Assembly: GCA_036504055.1 (NCBI GenBank)
Contig: DASXVU010000007.1
Coordinates: 1 to 64,000, forward strand
Length of the DNA stretch: 64,000 bases
Reading direction: 5' to 3'
From: Methanomassiliicoccales archaeon
GTDB lineage: Archaea; Thermoplasmatota; Thermoplasmata; Methanomassiliicoccales; UBA472
In this document: positions 17,372 to 26,179 of the stretch, piece by piece
Layout: the number at the start of each line of letters is the position of its first letter
How positions within the stretch are numbered: the first letter of the stretch is position 1
Notes under the pieces: generated by a model
Databases searched by the model: none
What the model was told of the DNA's origin: nothing
What the model saw: the letters and a program-made list of their open reading frames with translations, nothing else
Position numbers and translations under genes: made by a program

Positions 17372-17587
17372 TCAATGCCTCGGAGCATTGTGCCTTCCAA
17401 ATATCCAACTGACGAATTGGATCCTGGGCTTGGTGGAGGTCTCGTTCAACCCGCCCGGTTGAGCAGACCTTTTTGATATTTCGTTTTCCCGTTGGATCTC
17501 GAATTCTCTGGCTAGAAAGCCGACATCCGCCTTCCACTCGGAAGAAGCGTAGCCTCTTAGCTCGCTCGAATTCCTGATTCCTGCCAT
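17372..17587 (-). CDS. Possible small protein (71 aa)
   Basis: A 71-codon frame starting ATG with GGAGGT a few bases upstream and a TATA-like GGATAAAG centred near 17615, the right distance for a leaderless start. The product is hydrophilic with mixed charge (WKADVGFLAREFEIQRENEI) and no recognisable domain. It is the only reasonable coding candidate in the 640-bp interval between the regulator and the PIG-L gene. Low confidence. Confidence 0.3.
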   Translation of the reverse strand: MAGIRNSSELRGYASSEWKADVGFLAREFEIQRENEISKRSAQPGGLNETSTKPRIQFVSWIFGRHNAPRH

Positions 17588-18000
17588 TTGACCTCCAGCG
17601 AACGATCTTCCTTTATCCTGTTCCGTTGATGAAGGTTGCAGCCTATGATCGAGAAGGTCCTTGAGTACGGCCTCAAGTCATCTTCTTCAGAATCCTTTGA
17701 TTCCAGGCCTAACCCCAATAACAACTACATGTTCGTGCAACTTTAGGGTATGTTAGGTAACCGATAGAAAAATGGGTCATGTACAGAACTCATATTTCCT
17801 CATAGTTAACCGGTACCAATAAAATGTAGATTCCTGAACCTATCCAGTGATCGATCGGTGAACGATCTCGATCAAACCCAAGTGAATCCCACGATTTCCA
17901 ATGCCCGCGATTCATTGACCGGCATAGGGCGATAGAGCGCCCCCAGGCATCCTCGCGCTTCCATTCCGGTCTGCTTGAGCCGCCCACATATCTGAAATAA
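17588..18000. other. Intergenic region, nothing recognised
   Basis: Between the doubtful small gene and the PIG-L-type gene. Only short frames (at most 65 codons) without convincing ribosome sites; no repeat, RNA gene or mobile-element trace seen. GATCGATCGG-type partial palindromes occur near 17851-17872. Confidence 0.5.
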
Positions 18001-18789
18001 TCATGCGCGGTGAGCGGGGAGAAATCTAGTCATGTCCAGGAAATCCTTTTTTCCCTGCCTTAGGAAGGGTTCTCCATAGCGATCATCCTGCATGGTCGAC
18101 AGACGGAAACAGTTGGTCTCTTTGATCCGGTTCTCCTCGTCCACCATTTTCGACCGTCTCTTCCGAACCCTTATGGCGGCGATCTTGTCGTCTATGACGT
18201 CTGTTATCTCCACCATGGTGTTGGGAAAGAGGCCGCCCCACACCTCATAGGAATACAGAGTGAGACAGCCGGTGTAATCCTTCAGTGTGCGGGCAGCCAA
18301 CAACCCGGTCATCTTGTTGTCAGGATGCACATCCCGGAGAGATGGGATGAACAGGTGATCGGGAGAGTAATATTCGATAACCTTCAGCAGAGCGCGCCTG
18401 CTTTCGATATCGGGGCGTATCCCCATGCACGGCAGGTCGAGCCGCTCCGATTCGTAGCATCTCAACGAGGCGAGCGATTCCTTGACCTCCATAGGCTCCA
18501 TGGGGACAAGACCACATCCAGGGCCGACAATATCACAATAGGAGGAATCCGTCAGGAACAACACCTTGATGTGGGCGCCCTTTTTCGCCATCTTGCACAT
18601 CGTTCCTCCGCATCCAATTATCTCGTCAAAATGATGCGGTGCTATGACCAGTACCCGAGAGTTTGAGTTCACGTCCGGGTCCCTGATCAAAGGTTCGCTT
18701 GACCCAGCGCTCTTAATGAGACCGGTCAAGTGCTCTGATGCCGGACGGAACATTGTAGCGTGTCTTGCCATGGTCATAGATTTAATCAT
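18001..18789 (-). CDS. PIG-L/LmbE-family deacetylase-like protein, atypical active site
   Basis: 262 residues of the PIG-L/LmbE fold, zinc hydrolases that remove acetyl groups from N-acetylglucosaminyl compounds. Core motif at residues 50-63 is APHHFDEIIGCGGT; the family standard is A/PHPDDE. The zinc ligands His52 and Asp55 are kept, but the residue that acts as general base (first Asp of HPDD) is Phe54. The third motif is present (RDVHPDN, His155, Asp157). An N-terminal extension of about 45 residues precedes the domain. Either the enzyme uses another base or it has lost activity. Read directly from the codons CAT-CAT-TTT-GAC. Transcribed alone. Confidence 0.85.
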   Translation of the reverse strand: MIKSMTMARHATMFRPASEHLTGLIKSAGSSEPLIRDPDVNSNSRVLVIAPHHFDEIIGCGGTMCKMAKKGAHIKVLFLTDSSYCDIVGPGCGLVPMEPMEVKESLASLRCYESERLDLPCMGIRPDIESRRALLKVIEYYSPDHLFIPSLRDVHPDNKMTGLLAARTLKDYTGCLTLYSYEVWGGLFPNTMVEITDVIDDKIAAIRVRKRRSKMVDEENRIKETNCFRLSTMQDDRYGEPFLRQGKKDFLDMTRFLPAHRA

Positions 18790-19054
18790 CTCCCGAGGAA
18801 TCGGACCTCATTCCAGACTTCCCTCTGGCTCTCTATCGAATATGTAGATAATCCGGATTCTTCAACACTTGTTAACAATCGATCGGCAAAACAGCCGAAA
18901 TGCTCGATCAGAAATACCCAATTTTAAACCTCGATCTGAAAAAAAGGGAACCCTTTAGTCGGATTCCGATATAGCTGGCCTTTTGATATCTGGTGGGCTC
19001 AAGAATGAGCATTCCCGGAATGGAAGGTCAACTCAGAATTCAGAAGGAAATAAG

Positions 19055-19130
19055 TGGTGGGTCTGTCCGGATTTGAACCGGAGTCACTAGCACCCCAAGC
19101 TAGAAGGATTCCAAGCTACCCCACAGACCC
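19055..19130 (-). tRNA. tRNA-Pro (GGG)
   Basis: Acceptor GGGTCTG pairs with CAGACCC; anticodon stem CTAGC/GCTAG with loop TTGGGGT gives anticodon GGG; T arm TCCGG-TTCAAAT-CCGGA. Discriminator A is followed by an encoded CCA (19055-19057). No intron. It lies 28 bp after rpoN on the same strand and has no clear promoter of its own, so it may be processed from the ribosomal-protein transcript. A run of Ts on this strand (18937-18944) could end it. Confidence 0.93.
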
Positions 19131-19158
19131 AGTGGATAAAGGGGTTGATGAAAGGGGT

Positions 19159-19350
19159 TTAGCCAAGCGGAATGATCTCTTCGACCAGGTCCGAATGGGC
19201 GATTATCATACGGCGGCAGCAGTAGCGCTTTAATCCGAGATCGTCCAGGACCTCCTTGGGATCCTCTCCTAGCTGGACCCTCTTGATGTAGGTCTGGTAG
19301 GAACTCGCGATGACTTTCCCGCATGTGAAGCATCTTACTGGTATGATCAT
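19159..19350 (-). CDS. rpoN: DNA-directed RNA polymerase subunit N
   Basis: 63-residue zinc-binding subunit of archaeal RNA polymerase (eukaryotic Rpb10). Zinc motif CFTC near the N-terminus and the CC pair in RYCCRRMI. The canonical [11 protein letters not shown] beginning fixes the ATG at 19350; a GTG at 19359 overlapping the S9 stop is possible but would add MSG. Part of the conserved archaeal order L18e-L13-S9-RpoN. Confidence 0.97.
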   Translation of the reverse strand: MIIPVRCFTCGKVIASSYQTYIKRVQLGEDPKEVLDDLGLKRYCCRRMIIAHSDLVEEIIPLG

Positions 19351-19355
19351 TCCGC

Positions 19356-19757
19356 TCACCTGTACGATTTCTGTCTCTTCTTCCTGGCGCCACGTCCGAG
19401 CGGCTTCTTCGGCAGTTTACGCCTGATGTCGCTGATGAGCAGCGAACGGTCGTACTGCTTGAACGCCTTCTCGAGCGTCTCATCCTTAAAGAACTCGATC
19501 AAAGCTTTAGCGATTGCGGTCCTTGTGGCCTCCGCCTGTCCCATAACGCCGCCGCCTTGTACGCTGACAGTGATGTCGACCTTCGAGAACATTTCTGGAG
19601 CCAGGGTGACCGGTTCCATGATCTTGAGCTTGGCCAGTTCCGGAACGTACGCCTCGATCGGGACACTGTTGACGCGGATCTTTCCCGATCCCTCGGCAAT
19701 AACCGCCCGTGCGACCGCCGTCTTCCTCTTTCCACTGGTGTTAATAACCTCAGCCAT
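19356..19757 (-). CDS. rps9: 30S ribosomal protein S9 (uS9)
   Basis: 133 residues, normal length. Typical N-terminus with [11 protein letters not shown], the central [19 protein letters not shown], and the basic C-terminus KKRQKSYR that reaches the P-site tRNA. Starts 4 bp after rpl13 and ends just inside the rpoN 5' region, so it is in one operon with both. Confidence 0.97.
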   Translation of the reverse strand: MAEVINTSGKRKTAVARAVIAEGSGKIRVNSVPIEAYVPELAKLKIMEPVTLAPEMFSKVDITVSVQGGGVMGQAEATRTAIAKALIEFFKDETLEKAFKQYDRSLLISDIRRKLPKKPLGRGARKKRQKSYR

Positions 19758-19761
19758 AGTA

Positions 19762-20178
19762 TCACTTCACCTTCGAACCCATATGACCGGCGATCTCGCT
19801 GATCGTAACGAACCTGTTAGAGGTTAGGCGCATTGCGGCCTCGACCTTCTCGGCCTTGATGTCTGCAAACTCCTTCGGTACGCCCACATAGCACTTCAAC
19901 CGGTGGTAGGCATCCCTTCCACAGGTGTGATCGTACGGAAGCATGCCCCTTACGGTGCGCTTCAGGATGAGGTCTGCGCGGCGGGGGAAGAACGGTCCGC
20001 TGCGGACGTCTCCCTTGTACCTCTTGACCTCGTAATGCTCAAGGACCGTCCAGCGGTCTCCGCTGACGATCGCCTTCTCGGCATTGACGACAATAACGGT
20101 CTCGCCCTGGAGAAGCTTCTTGGCCACTGCGGTGGCGAGTCTTCCGGCGACGTGTCCAGTTGCATCGATAACGATCAT
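19762..20178 (-). CDS. rpl13: 50S ribosomal protein L13 (uL13)
   Basis: 138 residues. Family hallmarks: MIVIDATGHVAGRLATAVAK at the N-terminus, then VNAEKAIVSGD and RGMLPYDHTCGRDAYHRLK. Five bases separate it from rpl18e and four from rps9, the standard archaeal gene order. Confidence 0.97.
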   Translation of the reverse strand: MIVIDATGHVAGRLATAVAKKLLQGETVIVVNAEKAIVSGDRWTVLEHYEVKRYKGDVRSGPFFPRRADLILKRTVRGMLPYDHTCGRDAYHRLKCYVGVPKEFADIKAEKVEAAMRLTSNRFVTISEIAGHMGSKVK

Positions 20179-20183
20179 CTAGT

Positions 20184-20546
20184 TCACCTCATTATCCTTA
20201 TTCCGGCGCCGTCCGGGTGGTCCTTTACCATCTCGGGGATGGTCAAGTGCTTCCCGCCGGCCTCCGCGATCTTCTTCTTCGCGGACTCGGAGAAATCGTA
20301 CGCTGCAACGGTGAGCTTCTTGCTCAGGCTGCCAGATCCCAACACCTTACCCGGTACGACGATGACGTCGTTCTCGGCGGCGTTTCGTTCAAGCTTGCTC
20401 AGATTGACCTCGGCCCAATTCTGTTTGGACTTCTCCAGTCTTAGAGCAATGTCTCGCCAGATCTCCGCACCATTGGTCCTCGTCTCGGTCTTAAGCGAGT
20501 CGATGAGCACCAATAGGTTCGGATCAGTCTTTTTGTTAAATGTCAA
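20184..20546 (-). CDS. rpl18e: 50S ribosomal protein L18e (eL18)
   Basis: 120 residues. Recognised by TDPNLLVLIDSLK, the middle ENDVIVVPGKVLGSGSLSKK and the C-terminal GAGIRIMR. No ATG fits; the TTG at 20546 gives the expected N-terminus, has GGGAGAG upstream, and lies about 20 nt after the start predicted by the TATA box at 20590-20601. Longer frames would run through the promoter. First gene of the L18e-L13-S9-RpoN operon. Confidence 0.96.
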   Translation of the reverse strand: MTFNKKTDPNLLVLIDSLKTETRTNGAEIWRDIALRLEKSKQNWAEVNLSKLERNAAENDVIVVPGKVLGSGSLSKKLTVAAYDFSESAKKKIAEAGGKHLTIPEMVKDHPDGAGIRIMR

Positions 20547-20589
20547 TTTCTGACTCTCCCGACATTGGTAAGGGGCACATAATAAGAAG

Positions 20590-20601
20590 GCTTTTAAATA
20601 G
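20590..20601 (-). promoter_or_regulatory. TATA box of the ribosomal protein operon
   Basis: On the minus strand CTATTTAAAAG, a strong archaeal TATA box centred near 20595, predicts transcription from about 20569. The short leader then contains GGGAGAG before the TTG start of rpl18e. Confidence 0.65.
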
Positions 20602-20676
20602 TTTTGCCAGAGGGACTCAGGGAGGCAGGGTCCATCATCGGTCCTGCCAGTCGCAGAATCCGCCATCCAACGGCCG

Positions 20677-23600
20677 TTACCGGGAGCGATAGCGTTCGAC
20701 CAGCGCCTCTATCTTGCGCAGTTCTCGGTTCCTGTCCTCCACCCAGTCCCTCGACCAGACCCGGTGCATGTTCCAGCCCAGGCCCTGCAGGACCTCGCCC
20801 CGCAAACGTTCCCGGTCCCGGGCCGTCCGTCCGGAGGCGTAGTTGAGGCCGTCACATTCGATCCCCAGTATATGCTTTTGGTTCTTCTCTGGGTCCATCA
20901 CGGCCATGTCCAGCCGGTAGCCGGAGCATCCCACGCTGCGGTGCAGGGTAAGCCCCATCTTGGTCAGCGCGTTGAAGATCGAGTCCTCCAGAGGCCTCTC
21001 TCCTTCATCTTCATGACGGGTGTCACAGCCCAGCGCACCCCTTTCCCCCCGGCTCCGGGCGAATTCCATGTATCGGCGCAGGAGCAGGACGCCCTTGGAT
21101 GAAGAGCTGGGATCGATCTCCTCGGGCTGCATCGACGATATCAGCTTGACGTGCCGCCGGGCCCGGGTGATGGCAACATTCAGCCGCCGATGCCCTCCCT
21201 CCATGTTCAACGGTCCGAAGTTCATGACCAGCTTACCGTCCTGGTCTTTTCCGTATCCGACGCTGAAGAACATGACGTCCCTCTCGTCACCTTGGACGTT
21301 CTCCAGGTTCTTGACGAAGAATGATTCCTCCTGGCCTTCGTCGAAGTACTGCTGGAACTCCGGTCTCAGCTTCTTCATGTACTCGACGACCTCGAGGATG
21401 GCCAGCTGCTGCTCCTCACTGAACGCCACGACCCCCAGGGACATCTCCGGATGGGCCTTGAACTGTTCGAAGACCAGGTCGGCGACCTTCTTCGCCTCCA
21501 TCTTGTTCTCCCGCTTGCCGCCCCTATCGTAGACGCCTTCCGGCACATGCACGAACTCGATGCCGCTGGTGGGGCCCGGGAGGTCTGCCGACGGGAATGT
21601 GTAAAGACGGTTATCATAATAGTAGGCGTTGGAGAAGGCGATCAGCGATTCGTTCCGGGATCGGTAGTGCCAGAGCAGCATCTTCTGGGGCAGGCCGATG
21701 GTCGCACACTCGTCCAGTATGCTTTCCAGGTCCTGGACCTCGGTGTCGTCGTCGCCCTCTATCTTCTCGAAGAATCGGGTCGGGGGCAACTGCTTGCTAT
21801 CCCCGACGACCACCAGCTGTTTCCCGCGCATCACGCTGCCGACGGCATCCTCAGGACAGATCTGCGACGCCTCATCGAAGATCACCACATCGAAGTGCAC
21901 CTTCCTGGGGTCGACGAACTGGCAGGCGGAGAGCGGCGACATCATAACGCAGGGTTTGAGCAGTGGCAGGAGATCGGGTATGTCCGACAGCAGCTTCCGA
22001 ACGGCCATCTGCTTCGATTTCTTGGCCATCTCCTTCCGCAGCATGGACTCCTGCATCCGTACCGGGCTCGCCGGGTCTGCGGTCTTCATCTTTTCCACGC
22101 GCTGCCTCAGCTCGAACGCCAATCTCTTCCGCGCAAGCAGCAACTGAGTCTGATCCAGCTTGCGGAATTCCTCGATGAGCGCAGCATGCTCGGCGCTGTT
22201 GAAACCGGCCAACAGGGGGACGCGTCTGCGGCAGGAGTCGATCCACAGGGTGAAGAACCGTTTGCGGAACATCGGCACCAGCTTGGCCGCGTCCGCTGAA
22301 TCCCTCACAACAAGGTCCAGCATTGAGCCCAGTCCATTGGCGCTCACCTGTTCCTCGGCATCCCTGAGCTCCACCCACTCCCTGAGCCGGTCCCGGGCGT
22401 CCAGATGTGCCGAGACGAAGTTCCGTACATCGGTCATCGGCGCCGATTCCAGCGGACCGTCACCGATCCCGAGCTGATTGCCACGAAGGTATTGGCCAGG
22501 CACCTGGCAGGCGGATATGAGGGCGTCCAATGATGATATGGACTTGTCCAGGCTCTTGCTGATCTCCTCTATCCCTTCGGGATTCGCACACACCAGCTCT
22601 ACAAGCCCCTCATTAAGGTCGGCTCCCGCCCTCTGCATCAGCTCCTTCGTCCATCGCAGTGAGGAAATGAGCGCTTCCCAATCCGTACCCGGCCCGTCAA
22701 AGTACTTGCCGAAGGTCTTGTAGTCATCGGCGACCGATGAATTGAGCATTCTTCGCGAATCCTGGAATGTCTTGAGCTCCTTGATGTCGTTCAGCGCCTC
22801 CTCGTATTCCAGCTTGTGCTGGCTAAGGAGATGCATGGAGAGGACCTTCATATCTGTGCGGTAGTCGGAGCTCATCGATCTCAACGGGCTATCGTACACC
22901 TCTTCGAACTTCCGGCTGAAATGCGCCTCGTCATGTTCAAGGAACTCGTTATCATACTTGCCCAGGAGATGTTTTCTGGAGGATTCCATGGAGCGGAAGG
23001 CGGTCCTTTCGCTCTCCGCCTTGTTGATCAGGTCATCGATTAGCCGGGGCTCCATCCAGTTCTTCAATGGGAATGGAGTGGAGACGATCATGCTGGCCAT
23101 GTTTATAGTGCGCCTGCATTCGTTCAGTGACCTCGGGACGCCGATATGGGCCCTTTCGGCCAGTCTGGTCATTTTCGGCAAAGTGTCATCGATGGCGCTG
23201 ACCAGCGTTTCCAGCGAATGCAGGAACTCCTGCTGTTTGCCCATGTCCATGGACAGCGGTTCGACGTCGTGCCAGGGGTGTGTGGCTCGAACGGAGAGAA
23301 CGTCCTTCCTTCCGGCCAGTCGTTCCAGGCTCGACTCCATTGCGTCCACCTGTTTCCGTTCCAGATCAAAGGGGTCGTTCATCTTGAAGGGCAGATCAGG
23401 CACTTCATAGAGCTCCGCCAGGCGCCCATAGGCATTGAAAGGCGTGAGCCCCATTGCTCCCATCTTCATGTGCAGGAAATGCACGTATGCGTTCAGCCGG
23501 TCCCTGGTCGATGCCACCCTCTCAAGGTCGGTCAGGTCCGGTTCCTTGACCCTCTCGTTGCCGTCCAATGGCCGTCCTAGCGAGATGATCACATCGCCCT

Positions 23601-24723
23601 TGTTGGGCGTGTTGCTGTGCAGTTCTAGGCAAAAGTCGCCCAGACGGCATATATCCAGACGCTTCTTGACAACTTCCAGCGCGGCCATCTTTTCGCTGAC
23701 GAACAGGACCGTCTTGCCCGCCCACATGCATTCCGCGATCACGTTGGCGATGGTCTGGCTCTTCCCGGTCCCAGGCGGCCCCTGGAGGACCAGGTTCGCA
23801 CCCCGGCGGATGGCCTCGATGGCCTCTCCCTGGCTGGAATCGGCGTCCAGCACCAAATGGGAATCGATGGGCTTCACCAGCTCGTCCAGGCTTTCGGCGG
23901 TGGGCAGGTCCTTGGGTGTCGGCGGCAGAAGGCTGGGATCGCCGGCCAAGGCCCGTACTATCGGGTGGGCTGTGGCCACGTCCTCGTTGGTCTTCAGGTC
24001 CTCGTACATGGCCAGTTTGGTGAACGAGAATATGCCCAGGTAAGATTCCCTGGCTACGCTCCAGCCGGCCTTTTTGGCAACCGACTGCTCGACCAGCTTA
24101 AGATAGGCTTCGATATCGAAATCGTCCACATCGTCCGGAATGGCGGGTAGGTCGATGCCCTGGTCCGTGCTCATCTTCAGGACCAAGGAAGGATTCAGCA
24201 CCGCCTCGTCCCCGAAACGGACCAGCATATAAGGTTTGAACGGTTTCTTGCCCAGCTGCACTGGAACGAGCACGAGCGGGGAGGAGATCAGCCGGTCATC
24301 CCCTTCCTTTTCCTTCCAACGGAGGATGCCGAAGGTGACGTATAACACATTGACCCCCTGTTCCTGCATGAAGGTCCTCGCCTTGAGGCGAGTGGTGTAG
24401 AGAACTTTCTCGGTGTTCGGGTTAAGCGTCGAAGGCAGAACCTGTCCTGGGAGCACATGCAGCCGGTCCCTCAGCAAGCACTCCCTCGCGCCCTCCTCCG
24501 AAGCGTCCATGTCGTCCCTGATCTCGGGGCAGATGACCGCCATGGGCTTGTTCTTCTTGGCAATGAAATCAAAGAGTGCCTCCATCGATGGTTCTATGAA
24601 CTGAACGGTCGAGGATTTTGTGAGCTTGAAGTTCAACAGGCGGTTCCGAAGGCTCAGATCGATGAGCCGCGACCTCCAGTGGTCCATTTTTTTGGCCACC
24701 AATGAATTGCCATTCTCGGTCAC
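20677..24723 (-). CDS. DUF4011-type SF1 helicase with C-terminal PD-(D/E)XK nuclease domain
   Basis: 1348 residues. N-terminal DUF4011 (WRSRLIDLSLRNRLLNF, 16-32); SF1 helicase core with Walker A GPPGTGKS (315-322), FVSEKMAALEVV, Walker B VVIFDEASQICPEDA, motif III VVVGDSKQLPPTRFF and motif VI AITRARRHVKLI; a long helical insert between motifs; and a C-terminal very-short-patch/DUF559-like nuclease (GYRLDMAVMD, then GIECDGLNY and RDRERLRGEVLQGLGW). Such helicase-nucleases are often met in accessory or defence contexts (recollection), but here it stands alone between the ribosomal operon and a metabolic operon. GTG start at 24723. A TATA box and a dyad (24798-24830) lie upstream. DNA or RNA substrate unknown. 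Confidence 0.9.
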   Translation of the reverse strand: MTENGNSLVAKKMDHWRSRLIDLSLRNRLLNFKLTKSSTVQFIEPSMEALFDFIAKKNKPMAVICPEIRDDMDASEEGARECLLRDRLHVLPGQVLPSTLNPNTEKVLYTTRLKARTFMQEQGVNVLYVTFGILRWKEKEGDDRLISSPLVLVPVQLGKKPFKPYMLVRFGDEAVLNPSLVLKMSTDQGIDLPAIPDDVDDFDIEAYLKLVEQSVAKKAGWSVARESYLGIFSFTKLAMYEDLKTNEDVATAHPIVRALAGDPSLLPPTPKDLPTAESLDELVKPIDSHLVLDADSSQGEAIEAIRRGANLVLQGPPGTGKSQTIANVIAECMWAGKTVLFVSEKMAALEVVKKRLDICRLGDFCLELHSNTPNKGDVIISLGRPLDGNERVKEPDLTDLERVASTRDRLNAYVHFLHMKMGAMGLTPFNAYGRLAELYEVPDLPFKMNDPFDLERKQVDAMESSLERLAGRKDVLSVRATHPWHDVEPLSMDMGKQQEFLHSLETLVSAIDDTLPKMTRLAERAHIGVPRSLNECRRTINMASMIVSTPFPLKNWMEPRLIDDLINKAESERTAFRSMESSRKHLLGKYDNEFLEHDEAHFSRKFEEVYDSPLRSMSSDYRTDMKVLSMHLLSQHKLEYEEALNDIKELKTFQDSRRMLNSSVADDYKTFGKYFDGPGTDWEALISSLRWTKELMQRAGADLNEGLVELVCANPEGIEEISKSLDKSISSLDALISACQVPGQYLRGNQLGIGDGPLESAPMTDVRNFVSAHLDARDRLREWVELRDAEEQVSANGLGSMLDLVVRDSADAAKLVPMFRKRFFTLWIDSCRRRVPLLAGFNSAEHAALIEEFRKLDQTQLLLARKRLAFELRQRVEKMKTADPASPVRMQESMLRKEMAKKSKQMAVRKLLSDIPDLLPLLKPCVMMSPLSACQFVDPRKVHFDVVIFDEASQICPEDAVGSVMRGKQLVVVGDSKQLPPTRFFEKIEGDDDTEVQDLESILDECATIGLPQKMLLWHYRSRNESLIAFSNAYYYDNRLYTFPSADLPGPTSGIEFVHVPEGVYDRGGKRENKMEAKKVADLVFEQFKAHPEMSLGVVAFSEEQQLAILEVVEYMKKLRPEFQQYFDEGQEESFFVKNLENVQGDERDVMFFSVGYGKDQDGKLVMNFGPLNMEGGHRRLNVAITRARRHVKLISSMQPEEIDPSSSSKGVLLLRRYMEFARSRGERGALGCDTRHEDEGERPLEDSIFNALTKMGLTLHRSVGCSGYRLDMAVMDPEKNQKHILGIECDGLNYASGRTARDRERLRGEVLQGLGWNMHRVWSRDWVEDRNRELRKIEALVERYRSR

Positions 24724-24797
24724 ATCTACACCTTCAGGTATGATGGTGCGGAACTGTCATAAGGGATTCGGTCTGACATAGAGGCCTTAGAAATATC

Positions 24798-24829
24798 TCC
24801 GTGCTATCCTATACCACGGATATATATGG
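24798..24829 (-). promoter_or_regulatory. TATA box plus dyad ahead of the helicase-nuclease gene
   Basis: On the minus strand CCATATATA (24821-24829) is followed directly by TCCGTG ... CACGGA, a 6-bp inverted repeat with an 11-nt spacer (24798-24820). The dyad lies between the TATA box and the predicted start near 24799, where a bound repressor would block polymerase. The rest of the 310-bp gap shows a TATA-like GATTAAATATG (24986-24996) for the gene on the other strand. Confidence 0.4.
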
Positions 24830-25033
24830 CTGCCGGATTGATAATGCCGGGCAGAGATTTGACCTTGATAAAACACCTATTATTAACAGATGATGCTCCA
24901 GAGTATAATTGTCAGACACAAAGCCATATAAGCATCCAACCTAATCGAAAAACTAGGCACGCGTATACCCACCAGAATGAATAGTGATTAAATATGAAGT
25001 TCGTCATACGGTGATGCTTATCGGGGGGAGAAT

Positions 25034-26179
25034 TTGATACGGTTTGGTCCAGCTGGAATTCCGCTTTCATGTAAAGGTAGGACTCTCAAAGATGGCATCG
25101 AGGATGTGCACAACCTCGGTCTCAATGCCATGGAAGTCCAGATGGTCAGAGTAAACGTTGTGGAAAGGAATCCCGACGACGAAGAGGTCGGCATGACCCC
25201 GCTGGAAATTGCCAGCGATGTCGTGGTCGAGATCGTCCGGCACAAGGGCAAGAAGGACACCATAATCGCCGACCTGGATGAGAAGATCAAGGCTGACGAT
25301 ACACTAATCACGCTGGCCTCCGGTCTGGTCCAGAATTTCCAGGAGCTCATCACCCTCGGGCATATGGGGGCGGAGCTAGACGTCCAATTGTCCATGCACA
25401 CTCCCTATTACATGGACCTAACGAGCGACAACGAGCTCACCCAGAAGAGCATCGACAGCATACGCTGGGCGGGAATGCTCACCAACCAGATGAAAGGGAA
25501 CATGGTCATATCCCACCTGGGCCTGTACGGCAACATGTCAAAGAAGGAGGCCGTGGAGACCATCACCGGCAACGTGACCACGATCATGGAGTGGTGGGAG
25601 AAGAACGAGATAAAGCCGATCCTCGGTTTCGAGACCTCCGGAAGGCAGGAAGTGTTCGGTTCCGTGGAGGAGCTCATGGACCTGTGCGACAGCGTCGACG
25701 GGATCGTCCCGGTCATCAACTTCGCCCACGTCCATGCCAGGCAGAACGGCACCCTCAGAGAGCCTCAGGACTTCAGCGAACTGTTCGATAAGGTCAGGTC
25801 CCAAGTGAAGGGACACTATTACACTCATTTCTCTGGCGTGGAGCATGAGGCGGGCAACGAGAAGCGGGTCACCCCGATCAAGAAGGGCGATCTCCGGTTC
25901 GAACCGCTCGCCGAATTCCTGGTGGAGGAGAACCCGGAATGTACCATCATCTCCAGCTCTCCGCTGCTCGAGCACGACGCCATGTACATGAAGGTCATCT
26001 ACGAGCGTATTCTGACGAAGAAGGTCTCAAAGGAGACCAAGGTCAAGAAACCGGAGAAGTCCGAGAAGGGGGAAAAGCCGGAGAAGGCTGAGAAGGCCCC
26101 CAAGCATGTCAAGGACGCCAAGGGTCGCTCCCCCCGGGTCGAGACCGACGAAGACGACCTGGAAGATGATTACGATTGA
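25034..26179 (+). CDS. Endonuclease IV/xylose isomerase-like TIM-barrel protein with charged tail
   Basis: 381 residues. The first 330 form an AP-endonuclease-2 type TIM barrel (GPAGIPLSCKGRTLKDGIED, LSMHTPYYMDLTS, VISHLGLYGNMS, LGFETSGRQEVFGS, VPVINFAHVHARQNG, YYTHFSGVEHE), with His/Glu/Asp in positions where endonuclease IV binds metals. Residues about 335-381 are a Lys-Glu-Pro-rich low-complexity tail ending in acidic residues (VETDEDDLEDDYD). It may be a DNA-repair AP endonuclease or a sugar-phosphate isomerase; the operon partner, a SIS-domain sugar isomerase, leaves both open. TTG start with GGGGGGAG upstream. Its TGA overlaps the TTG of the next gene. Confidence 0.8.
   Translation: MIRFGPAGIPLSCKGRTLKDGIEDVHNLGLNAMEVQMVRVNVVERNPDDEEVGMTPLEIASDVVVEIVRHKGKKDTIIADLDEKIKADDTLITLASGLVQNFQELITLGHMGAELDVQLSMHTPYYMDLTSDNELTQKSIDSIRWAGMLTNQMKGNMVISHLGLYGNMSKKEAVETITGNVTTIMEWWEKNEIKPILGFETSGRQEVFGSVEELMDLCDSVDGIVPVINFAHVHARQNGTLREPQDFSELFDKVRSQVKGHYYTHFSGVEHEAGNEKRVTPIKKGDLRFEPLAEFLVEENPECTIISSSPLLEHDAMYMKVIYERILTKKVSKETKVKKPEKSEKGEKPEKAEKAPKHVKDAKGRSPRVETDEDDLEDDYD

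Noticed and set aside
17640-17746. 33-codon frame (17645-17746) in the intergenic region
   Set aside because: Too short, no promoter or ribosome site at the right place, and composition rich in Ser/Asn without pattern.
21451-22299. Open frame of 282 codons opposite the helicase-nuclease gene
   Set aside because: Same reason: antisense shadow within a well-supported coding region; no ribosome site or recognisable motif.
20677-24723. A defence island around the helicase-nuclease
   Set aside because: No restriction-modification, toxin-antitoxin, integrase or CRISPR genes flank it; neighbours are ribosomal and metabolic.
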